Below, in pieces: positions 24,577 to 36,300 of a stretch of DNA of 64,000 bases. Position numbers and translations under genes: made by a program. Origin of the DNA: Balanoglossus misakiensis. Its lineage: Eukaryota > Hemichordata. Location: NCBI GenBank assembly GCA_040954595.2, contig CM082581.2, positions 12,276,001-12,340,000 on the forward strand, written 5' to 3'. The number at the start of each line of letters is the position of its first letter. The first letter of the stretch is position 1. The notes under the pieces were generated by a model. That model saw only the letters and a list, made by a program, of their open reading frames with translations, had not been told where the DNA came from and ran no database searches.

Positions 24577-27500
24577 ATGTTTGCAACTTTCCCCCAAGTG
24601 ACGGGGGAAAATACTGACTATCTCGACCTTCCGATCAACAGGTGTCAATTCGAAATTGAACTTCAACAATGTCTTACGCGAGAGGAGAAATCACTTTCGT
24701 CACGAAATCGGAGTCCAACCAAGCGCCTGCAAGGGTAAGGACACGTTGTTACCACATTTAACAAACTTTCTTGCCACGTTTCAAAACGGACAGGATCAAA
24801 TGTTGCACTGTAGGAAAGGCTGATCTTCAGTTATCGGGAAAGCCTCGAAGCCTGGAATATTATGTATGTTAATATTTAAGAGTATTCAGTAATTAATTCT
24901 CAGAAAATATTTTTTGCAGTTTATTCTAGTTGCTGACGAGTTGGACTACAAAGAGGCAGCCAGAAATGTGCTGGGAATTATGCTGATAGAATGGGGCTTT
25001 ACCAAACCACAACTCATGATATCAGTTGTCGGTGGATCACGGAGATTTAACGTCAAGGAGAATCAAAAGAATGTGTTTGTTGATGGCATAAGACAGGTGA
25101 GCTACATAATATGTATAGAAACTATCACAAACATTCCGAGACAAGTAGACAAAGTCATGTGAAATTTTCCACGTTTTCCTCTTTCCATAACACAGCAGTA
25201 ACAGTCTTATACCTGGCAAATTGAGAAACGTTACTATTTATTCTTTGCTGATGTGGCCAATTAATGATATTTCCTCCGTTTTTCTTAATTGCAGCTTACA
25301 AAGTCTACGGGTACCACGTGGTTGATGACGTCAGGGTCAAATGTTGGAGCTGTCACTTTGGTCGGGGAAGCGATGACGCGAATCAGCGTCAAAGTTCGCG
25401 ACAAAGTTTCCTGCATCGGCGTCACAAGTTGGAGTGGCATCGACGGCAAAGAAACTATCATCCAACGCCGCAAAAAGGTAGAAAGAACGTTCAAGCTGTG
25501 ACGAAATAATTTGTTTTGTTTAGTCAAGCATTCTTCTCCGTGTTACGGTTGGCTTTCTGGCCCCGTGACCGACAATCTTTGCATGGGGTGAGGGGTTCCA
25601 TTCTTATTTGTTCACATCTATCATCATCTCGAAACAGAACAGACCGTCGATGTTCCTTAAGAAGACAGAAGGCGGAACGCGCAATGTTGCCATGGTACCT
25701 GATGAAGGAAGTGATCGATCTAACAACGGTATTGCAATGACCCAAGTGGAACCGTTCAAAGGCACAGATTCCGAGGTACATTCTCTTGGTCTTATCTATG
25801 TTGAATAAAAAAAGGAAATTGATTCTTAAGTAAATGTTAATGAAACCTTCGAATTTTGAATTACGATTCTCTCTTTTTTATCTCCAGCACTTTTATTCCG
25901 GGACTTACAAACCACCGCAGCTGAAGAAAGCCGGACCAGTCCCATTAAACCCTTACCACACGCATTTCATCTTTGTCAAGAAAGACGACCCCGACGACGA
26001 GGAACACTTCCGAGTGAAACTCTGGGCCGAAATTCAGAAATTGTTGACGTCTGGTTCCTTAGGTGCGTGAAAAGACCCTCTAGAGACGATTTTCTCCGTC
26101 TTGAAACTTGTGAATGGCATTATACAGTCCATAATTTTCACGTATATGGCAGACATGATACAGACGCATTCACATGTTATCCTTTCCGTTCCACTCTGCA
26201 GGTCCAGACGATCGACCCGCTGCAGTTGTCATGATTCAGTTGGAAGGCGGCATCGACACGACGAGAACGGTCAGAAACAGTCTGAAGAAGAACACGCCAA
26301 TCATCATTTGTGAGGGGACAGGACGGGCGTCCAATTACCTCTCGTACGCCTGTAAACACTGTGACCGCCTCGAGTGAGTATCCCCGTTATTTGCAAGTGT
26401 TCTTAGTTATTTTTCTCAATATTGTGCCAATTGTTAGATGATATAACCCTTCGGTAAACCGTTCTAAATACTTGAATGACACCTGTTGATTTGCATACTA
26501 TGCAGTGATCTGCTGGAGCGATATCCGGGTTACTTCGGGAAAATGATCGACGCGGCGCATCCTGGTGTCAGCGCCAAGGAACACAAGACGTTGTTAGATC
26601 AGTTGTTAAACTACATCGAAGATGTCATGGAAATGAAGAAATTGGTGAGTCCGATACTTTTGAATTTACTCGGGCTGCCAACCGCAAAATTCTAGATTAA
26701 TTTGACCGTCGCATTCTTCAACAGTTTCATTCATTTGTTACATTGTTTTAGCTATCTTTAATTTCATTGACATGAAATAAGTGGTTCTTTAATAATGTTC
26801 ATGATATTGGCAGGTTGAAGTCTTCAATATGGATGGAGAATTAGAAATGGCGGGATTCGATCTTGCAGTTCTTCGGGCATTGCTGAGAGGTTTGTATGAA
26901 CTTGCTTCGCTTAAAGATTTTTTTGCAGAAACGATTGAAATCACACGGATTTGTACCACAAAGGATATTGTGTCGTTATACTCTAATATTCGCCTTTTAA
27001 AAGTAAAAATAACCTCACGTATATGAATGCATTTCAGCGCGTGGTGTGAGCAAAGAATATCTACGGTTGGCGTTTGACTGGAACCGTTGCGACATTGCCG
27101 AAGAGATGTTCAAACAAGACACGATCAATCTTCGCGACTCAGATGTAAGTGAGGATTTACTTGTTTATCAGCATTTTTTAAAGCCAAGCGTCTCATCACA
27201 AACAATGTCGTGGGAATCTTTGGTAGTATAGGCCTTATATCAAGGACAGTTCCATAACAATGTATATTTACGGGAAAGTGACAAGTAATTCGATTATTTC
27301 CAGACACAAGCATTGATGACACGAGCTCTTCTTGAACGCGAAAACCGAGTTGGATTTGTCTCTCTGCTCATAGAAAACGGACTCGCTCTGGACGAATATC
27401 TCACCATTGGTCGCCTGGAACATCTTTACCAATCGGTAAGTGCGTAACACAGTGCTTCAACTGTCAGATTTCGACAAACACGGCGAAAGATAGTCAGTCC

Positions 27501-30500
27501 AGAAATCAGTTACATTATAGAAGGGATTATCAAATACTTCTCCTAGCAACATCACAGTTCCATCATGGCGACCATTTCACCACGCACGTTAGATTTTCGA
27601 GGAGTCTTTACTTCCTGTGTATTTCGGAGTATTTCTTCGTATATTGAATTCTCACAGTCTTATCCGATTTTCTTTATTTCCCAGCATGCAAACAAAAGTT
27701 TGATTCCAGAAATTAAAGAGGTAAGCAGTTCCTAGATTAGTATCAGATGCTTCATCACTCATTATTGGCCGAAGATGACGAATCGGCTTCTATCGTGCAC
27801 GTGAGCACTAAGCACAAGATTTCCTTTCGTTGATTTATACACCGAGCAGAACAAATCACGCTGTTGATGACAGGTTACTGGCAACTAACATATTGTAAAC
27901 TGAACAGTGTTTTAGCCTTTCAAGCAAAGTCCGTAACTATGTTAATTCTCTCTTTTTGCAGAAAGGAGTGAAAATTTCTTACAAACGCGACATCTCACCA
28001 CTCATAGGAAATCTCATGGAAAGTTATTATACGCCTCCCGAATGTAAGTTTGAATTTATCTCTGGACTTCATTTATCTGTTAAATTCCTTATTTGAATAG
28101 CCACATAGTTCATTTACATATACAGTCTTCAGGAGACTCTTTGCCATAGATATGATTGATTCCCATTTTCTTCCTCCAGTGCTTCCAGGAAACAGATTCG
28201 AGAAGCCGTACCGTGAATTGTTGATATGGTCCATCCTGGCCAACAGGTTAGTTTTTACATCTCTGTTGCAAAACCTCTGATTCCTCTCATTGCTGTACCG
28301 TACATGAATCCAGCGATTGAATAGCTTTGATGATGTGTATTGTAACTCCATTGTATCACGGATAGGACGAAGGTTCCGGAGTTTCAATGTACACCTGATG
28401 TCACGTCATGGTGTTTTTCTTTCTGCAGACCTGAAATTACTGAATACATGTGGGAAAACGCGTCCGAGCCTCTATCGCTGGCCCTTGTCGCTACCAGACT
28501 CTATCGGTCGATCGAGTCACTGACAGCGGACCCGGATGAAGCCGCCAAGTGTACGGCATCTGCCGAGTGAGTGTCCTGTGTTATGCGTTACTGTGGACTA
28601 GATTATACACATATAGACCATATTACAGAATCCTGTTAAGGTTTTATGCACATGGATAATATAACATTTTCGACCTGTCGCCATTTCAGTGCGTTTGAAC
28701 GAAACGTCTGCGACTACTTGACTGCTCTCAATGCCTTGGACGAGGATGTAACGGGAACGATTCTCCGAAGTACGTGTCCGTCTTGGGGTAACCAAGCATC
28801 GCTTGATCTCGGCGCCATTGCAGAGAGCAAGGTATATATTTCCCATGATTCATTGGGTTCATGTAATGATCAGTTACTCGGACTGTTCATAAAATGTGAT
28901 TGGTTGGAAACTTATTCGATTTTCTTTCCTTATTTTTTTTTACCTGCAGGAGTTTTTGTCACACACGTGCTGTCAAGAAATGTTAGAAGAAAGATGGAAC
29001 GGGCAACTTCTGCATCCAAATCATCTCAGGGTATCTATACTTGCTCCGCGTTTGACACACTCATCAAATTCTCTTTTTCTCAGGGAAACTGAAAAAAATA
29101 TTTTGTGGGAAACTGAAACAAAATGTTAGATTTCGACGCACATCTTACTTTACACACTGTCTTTTCCACAGGTTTTCATAGTGGTGCTGTTTCCATTTTT
29201 ACTTCTAACGACATCGTATCCAAAGTTCAAAACCGGTAGGTATAGGTCTGCTGTAAAGTTTGTGCAAATCTGTCATCTGCGAATATTCTTGCATGTTCTT
29301 GTGAGGCCATTACTTTTGCTCGTCTTCAATCACTAACATGCTTATTTCTTCCTCCTCTGTTGCAGATATGAACTTTTTCAGAAGAGTTATTGGGTTTTAC
29401 TGTGCTCCTATTACAAAATTTGTGGTTAACTGGGTAAGTAGACATGTAATTAATTTTATGAGCCCATTTTGAATTTAAACATTTTAAGTAGAAGTATATT
29501 GAACGAGTGGTCTCTGTGTATTGGCATTGTATCTTAATTCACCTGATGAAGTTTTGTACACATTAAACAAATGATTCGGCCAAATATAAATCTCGTATTA
29601 ATCATGTCGTGTTTTATTTCAGGTCGCCACGTTTTTATTTTTAGTTTTCTACAGTTACATGACTTTGTATTATACACCAGAAGTGGGCTTGTGGGACATC
29701 CTATTGCATGTCTGGGTTCTTACTTTGCTTTTCGAGGAATTAAGACAGGTAAGAGGTCCTTAGTGATGGATATTGGTTTTTGAGTTGTTTGCTGTTGATG
29801 ATGATGATGATGATGATGATGAAGATGATGATGATGACACCCATTGTACTTTCCTTATTTTCTTCAGATACTAATCCCGCGGAATGAGTACGAATCTATC
29901 GGTCAACGATTTCGAGGTTGGCTGTCAATATTCTGGAACTGGATGGATCTGATATCATTGCTCCTAACGTTGGCTGCTTTCCTGATCCGCTTCAACACAC
30001 TGGAGGAACCCTGGACCTATGACGTCAGCAGAAACCTCTACGCCATTGCCTGCACCATACTCTGGATACGGATATTGCAGATGTACCAGTCAAATAAGAA
30101 ACTTGGTCCTTTCTTGATCATGATCAAAGAAATGGTAAGTTACGCAGTCTCGGATTCTGACTGGTCCACTATGATCATGCATTGCGCGGAATATTTTACT
30201 AATTTAACAGTTTTACAATTGAAGAAAAATCAAGGCTATAACTGTTTGGTTAATTGTACTAAAATATACCAATTTTGCCAGAGCGAGGTACATGGAATAG
30301 GGCAGCTCACGGGTATTGTCTTGTTATATTCTTTCAAATATTGCTGTAAACGCTAGATTTCTGTTGTGATCTGTAATGAACATGGCTTACTTTACAGATG
30401 TGGGCTCTTTACTGGTTTCTGTTGGTTCTGGTCGTATTTGTGATTGCCTTTGGAGTCGCTGGGATCGCAATCCTTTCGCCCAACAACCCGTCCGTAAAAG

Positions 30501-31588
30501 TAATCCGTGATATCTTCTTCTACCCGTATTACCAAGTTGCCGTCGGTGACTGGCAGACCTACACCGACGCCATCTATGGTGACAATGCAGGTGGGTTTGA
30601 GTCTGCTCTCTCTCTCTCTTTCTCTCTCCTATTCCCTCTCTCTTACCGGCCGGTAATGTCACACAACGTTCTTAAATAGATACCTTTTGTATTGCATTTT
30701 AGATACGGAGTTACATTCAATCGACGGTTATGTCTATTCAGTCTTGCTTGCTCTGTACATCTTGATCGGGAACGTCTTACTTCTCAACCTGCTCATCGCA
30801 ATATTCAGGTATGTCATCAATAAATCACAATATCCATATGCGAATAAAAAGATCCAAATTGATCTCACTCCTAATGCCTGCACACACATCTAACCGCGTC
30901 ATTTTCTTCGCAGCACCGTTTACAACAAAGTAGAGAACAATTCTCTGACCGAATGGAAGTACAACAGGTATTACATCATCACCGAGTTCGAAGACATACC
31001 ACCTTTACCAGCGCCGTTCATTGTGTTGGGTCACGTGTATCGATTGGTCATGTGGGCTGGGAGGTTTTGCAAGATCGAAACTCAGGGTAGGCCTAACACG
31101 GATTTCATATTTGAAGTCGGAGTGTATGTGAGACACAGACTTGAGATAAGTAGACTCTGGATTGATTGATTGATTTATATATCTACTTCACACACAGTAA
31201 GTGATGACGAAAAGGCCAGAATCTGGTACGAACAAAACGAACTCAAGAAGTACCAGTCGGAAGCCATGGACAACTACCAACTAAACGCCAAGAAGAAACA
31301 GGAAAGCAGCAGCGAAGAGTCTCTGAAGAAACTCGACGAAAGGTAAACAGTCTTTCTTAGACATTCCACCATAAGTCTCATCAGCTCATGTAGTTGACCA
31401 CCAACATACACATTTAGACAAAAATAAAAACCGCGGAGACTACTTTAATATTTCAAAAGTTTACATTTGTATCGGCATTTCATGAACTTATGCCTCCTTT
31501 GTCTTCACCTAGGTTACGAATGTTGCTGGAGAAAGTTAGAGGTCTTGAAGAAGAACAGAAAGTTCTGGTGAAGAAACGCGACACATGA
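24577..31588 (+). CDS. TRPM-family cation channel without C-terminal enzyme domain
   Basis: Twenty-five exons: 24577-24734, 24904-25096, 25295-25477, 25638-25775, 25888-26062, 26202-26373, 26506-26644, 26814-26889, 27038-27144, 27304-27435, 27685-27720, 27962-28043, 28180-28246, 28429-28566, 28690-28831, 28950-29030, 29172-29235, 29366-29433, 29623-29748, 29868-30134, 30398-30590, 30703-30808, 30914-31086, 31198-31342, 31513-31588 (TGA). They give 3237 bases, 1078 residues, TRPM8 size. The N-terminal TRPM homology region shows PQLMISVVGGSRRF, TTWLMTSGSNVGAV, NPYHTHFIFV and PIIICEGTGRAS. Six membrane segments span about 715-930, the pore is near 885-905, and the TRP helix follows (STVYNKVENNSLTEWKYNRY). 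The C-terminus is a short coiled coil; no NUDT9-like or alpha-kinase domain precedes the stop. A Ca2+-site signature of the TRPM2/4/5/8 group is kept (EELRQ, NWMD). The first two exons are the weakest part: the ATG and the exon 2 acceptor are my choice. Confidence 0.9.
29797..29836. repeat. (TGA)n microsatellite in a TRPM intron
   Basis: About 13 TGA units with one interruption (GAAGATGATG), 32 bases before the acceptor of exon 20. Its nearness to the branch-point region could matter if the repeat length varies. Confidence 0.9.
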
Positions 31589-31599
31589 GAAAGAGAAGA

Positions 31600-31672
31600 G
31601 AGAAGGGAGTGAGAGGGAGGGAGGGAGGGGGGACGAAAAGAGGGAGGGAGAGGAAGAGGGGATGGGAGAGCT
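31600..31672 (+). repeat. Polypurine tract in the TRPM 3' UTR
   Basis: Almost pure A/G sequence with GGGA and GAGA units begins just after the TRPM stop codon. It would be transcribed as a G/A-rich start of the 3' UTR. Confidence 0.8.
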
Positions 31673-32206
31673 AGACTCGGTTCCATTTCGGATGAGTAGT
31701 TGACAGATTTCGTAAAGGGCGCAACTACAATATTTGTTTCAAAAGTAATTTGTTCAGAATTACGTTTGAAAAGGAATATGACGGAAACTTGAAAGAAATA
31801 GTCCGAGTCTGAGAAATATCTTTGTGATAAACAATAATCAGTGAGGAAATTGCAAGAGTGTCTTGACAGATTTTCGTCAAAATTTTATTTGGCGCGAGTT
31901 TGTATGTGTGATTTTAGGACACATTTTCCTACCAACAATGTAGTAGGCCTATTTTATCGCCTTTTAGCACGTTTTTTCTATTCAAATGATATATATTGTA
32001 ATATGATTCCCTGATCTCCGACGCATTTAGCTTTATTTTTATATATAGACATGACCACATTTACACATGTATCAATAAGACTGTTTTAAATGTAATTTAT
32101 TATAATGGAGATATCTATGAATATGGGAACTTGTACTTAAATTTGAAGTATATTCCAGAATTATGTGTACATGTATTTATAAACTGAGTCTGGCGTGAGC
32201 TGTTGA

Positions 32207-32212
32207 AATAAA
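32207..32212 (+). other. Poly(A) signal AATAAA, TRPM gene
   Basis: Canonical hexamer 619 bases after the stop codon, in A/T-rich sequence. A second AATAAA lies at 32418-32423, followed by a G/T-rich segment, so two 3' ends are possible. Confidence 0.55.
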
Positions 32213-33332
32213 AATCACAAAGTGAAATTTTACTCTAATTCGTATGAACTGATTCCTCCGACCTCAAGGTTGTCTAAAATTCCGAAGTGATTATCCAAGT
32301 GTAGTTGTCAAATACTAGATTGGTGTGTTTACTACAGGCCACGGTCCCTCCTATGAACTACCTCATGATTGGCAAATATATGCCAAGCTTGAAAATATGT
32401 TTATGTAAAACCTGTATAATAAACTTTGATCACTGTCAATGCGTGTGAATCCCACGTGGTCGGCCGAATGAGGTGTCGCCCTCTATAGACACAACCTATG
32501 TAACATAAACACACAGACTTTGTCTCGTCAGCAGTATATGTGTACAAGTACAAGTGTTTTGATGAGGCCTCATTGAAATCAACAAGCAGGTAGCGCAGGA
32601 CGCCGCGGCAAATTCTCTACGACTGTGTGTATTTATGGAATACCCAAACTAGGTCTCTGTCGGCGCTTAACCGAATCCTTAACCATGCTCCATGCTGGAC
32701 AAAGTACTGGAAAACGCATATCTTGTAGGACGCTAAAATAATTCTCCGTCGCGCTGCGCTGCAGTACTGAAGAAGTCGACGCTCGCTCGTAAGTTCGTCA
32801 GAAAGGATACTCCAGCTGGTGGTAGTGTACTGGTTGATATTCAACAGCGAGAACGTCTTCAACACCGTGTATGCTCTCCGTAACGAAGTATATCCGGTGA
32901 TCTGAGCCATGTCCGCTAGCCCAAAGGCTGTGTGACCCTCAGAAGAACAATTTCGGGGACTTATCAGATTCGAACTCTTTCGCCGGTAAAAAAAAGCCGG
33001 TTGGCTTGCTACGTGTTCGTCGAGTGGTCAGTTTGTTTGTTTTGGCTATTCTTGTATATTTCACATTGATTTGTCAGGTAAATACTGACCTCACTGTCCA
33101 GGTCATCAGAACCCATTCGAGTTATAATTCTACACTTGAACACTAAATTTCACCCAACTGACCTAGTTCACATCGCTGTCAATTAAAACTCGCCCTCCCT
33201 GCGAGATTTTTTTTTCGTCGAAAAAGTAAAACGAATCAATTGCCGTGAAAACGAGAATATCCCAGTTCCGATCGGGAAGAAGCGATTCATCTTTGTCGCC
33301 TGCACATCCTGATTTACATCTACGAGAGAATC

Positions 33333-36300
33333 ATGACTGAAAAACTCGCGAATGTATTATTAATCACTGCCAATGTTGGTTCAGTATTCGAAGAGGTAGG
33401 GGCAACAATATTACAATCATTTGCATGATTAGAATATAGTGTGTCACAGTATGTGTGTGTGTGTATATACATAGGTGTACCTGGTATGTGTGAGTAAATG
33501 CATGGTTTTGTTTTATAATATTGGTATGATGTACTGTATATGCTGCATTATATTTTTTCCTCATAAAATATTTATGATAGTAGTCAATCTTTCTTAGAAA
33601 ATGTAGCATGTGTTTTCCATATCATCCGGCTTCAGAAATGATGTCAGTGACACTTATTATTTGTCATGAAAGTTCAAATAGATGGACCAGTCTAATACAG
33701 GTTTATTTGTAGACTTTATCTGTATATCATGACCCTGTCTATTATCCTGACTACTTGACCATTGTGCCAATCATGCACGTCTGTCTGTCTGAATCTGTCA
33801 AACATGCTCTTACCAAATTATCTGGAAATTTTGCACTTTGCATGTTACATTGATTTTGTGAAACCACACTAATAAGCAATCAAGTCGCATATAACAGTGG
33901 TGTATAATATGTTGATGTCTTTAATGGGTGTCGTGGTGCATTCCTTCTATGACATTCTTGAAAAATATGCAGAGTCAGTTCATAGGGTGAAGGTCATATC
34001 AGATTCCTCCTCAATATGACATTGTGTAAATATCCAATGAACTTTGGGCATGAAATCTAGGGCAAATTATCCTGTAAAATGTCAATAATAAATCCTGAGC
34101 GACAGCTGGGAAAATCATCGAATTATGATAAGTGATTTTGCAAATTATCCTATACTCAGGACGCCAAATGAGAAAGTGGAAATTTTTCTCAATTACATAC
34201 TTAAAGTTCTTATTTGTTGTGAAAAGCAAAACACACTCTTTATTTTTTTGTTCATGAGTTTCTGTTTATGCTGAAAAGTAAGTCCAGGTGAATGAGGCTG
34301 AAATGCATGTATCTCCACATTCTATTGGTTTTAGTTCAGAATTTTTATTTTACTAATTATTATTATTATTAGTAGTAGTAGTAGTAGTACTAGAAGTAGT
34401 AGTTGTTATTGTTTTTATTAATATTCTTATTACTTTATTATTGTTATTATCATTCTATTAGTAGTACTAGTTGTAGTAGTAGAAATAGTAGTAGTGTTTT
34501 TATTATTATTTATTGGTTTATTATTTGTTTATTATTATGTTTTATATATTGGTTTATTTTTTTCACTATTATGCACATCTCAGTTCTTTGTAGACAACAC
34601 ATATAAAATGATGATTTTATTGTTATTGCAATAAAAGATGACCAATGAAAAATGATTTAAAATGCTAATTAAGTATTTTTTTGCAAGGTAAGTATAATTT
34701 CAAGTTTTATTTCACACCTGATCTTGGTTAGTCTCATTGCCATGGCAACCCATGCATATAAGCAAGGGCCATACAATGCAGTTAATCAATGCTTCCATGG
34801 AAATGTTGTATAATGTCCTTTTATCAGTAAAAGGGTGTATTTCCATCTGGCAATACACAGATGTTGTTAATGTCTTTGTCACTGTGCGATAGTCATTTTT
34901 TTATTGCAGAAACTGGCAGATATCAACCTTGTTAGACTTGGAAGTGAAACTGGTTAAAGTCAGTGTTTGATTTCATTCATCACAGACATTGGAAAACTTC
35001 CAGGGGCTCTTATTATTTGAACCGAATCTTTCTGAAATCAGTTGTGATGGGGATATCCTGGGTTGTGTAATGTTATAGTACCTAAACTGGGATTAGCATC
35101 ATTTATGGCTGGAATTATGAATACAGATATGTTTCTGAAAACTGACACTGGTAATACATTTTGTACGTGCTTCGAAAATCAGTCTTTAACCTTTTCTCAT
35201 ATTTTGCCCAAGACATCTTTATAATTAGATCATTCTCTCCTAAAATTTAGAAAAAAAATAGGGGTCACCAAGCAAAATGGAGTCTTTCCAAACTGTAAAT
35301 CCTGTAATCCTGCTGCCTAGATGCAACGCTGCACTTTGACCTTTCCATAGGTCCATGGTACACCAGTGTAGGGCCTGAGTCAGATAGATCCATTCAGTAT
35401 GAACCCACTTATGTGATATCTGAGAATTGAGAATTGATAGATGGATATTATGGTCCATTAATTAAATTGTCGTGACAGGATATCAATGGAATATGATTAT
35501 ATTGTTTTTTTTAATGCGTCTGTGATCCTTGTAACGTTAATGAGGTATAAAATAATGTATGATAACATTTGACAAGGTCATTCCAGAATGTAATAAAGAG
35601 AGTTCAATAAACTGGAAAGGAGAATATATGAGAGTTTTGACATTTATCTGAGGGTATTTTGTGTTCAGCTACAATGTGATTTCCCGGGAGTGTCCCTTTT
35701 TCCATAGAACATTGTGGTAGCCTGCATGTGGCATTTTATTCCAGAGTACATGTAGGTCTACTCACTCTAGAGAACCCAGGAAGTTTGTCTATTCGCAGGA
35801 ACACTGGAAACTCCATTATGGGGAGATCATGTGTTGGCCATTTAAGGTGTAAATTTTTGATAAAGCAGTTTTAAAAAATCATCCTGTTTAGTACCAACAG
35901 GCCTTATTTGAATCAAGCTACAACCTGCACTAGCATGCTGAATCCTAAATGTATTTTCATAAGTGATTTTTTTAATCAGCATAGGGGCCCAGTGACCTGA
36001 AGCCTGCTGTCTGTATCTGACAGTTTGGTTACTGAAGAAAAACACACAAAATGAATGTCAAGGTCTCCTTTGCAAGTTCAAAGTCATCCCTGTGATCCAA
36101 CATCAGAATGCATTACATCAACAGTAAATTCCTGTTTCATGTCTGCTGCAAATAATCTGTCTTTTCACCAGCGGTTTGCAAAGAAAACTTTAATTGACTT
36201 TGCAATGTCAGGGTCAGTTGACAATCTGAATGTATAGAGGGCACATATACACACATGCACCTTGTCTTGTGTTTGTGACAGTTTCTTACAAAGATCATTC

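Larger units (their letters stand above)
31589..33332. other. Intergenic: TRPM 3' UTR and INPP5A promoter region
   Basis: The first 620-830 bases are TRPM 3' UTR. The part from about 32440 on is richer in CpG (for example near 32595, 32750 and 33200) and should hold the INPP5A promoter and 5' UTR. No other exon was recognised. Confidence 0.5.
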
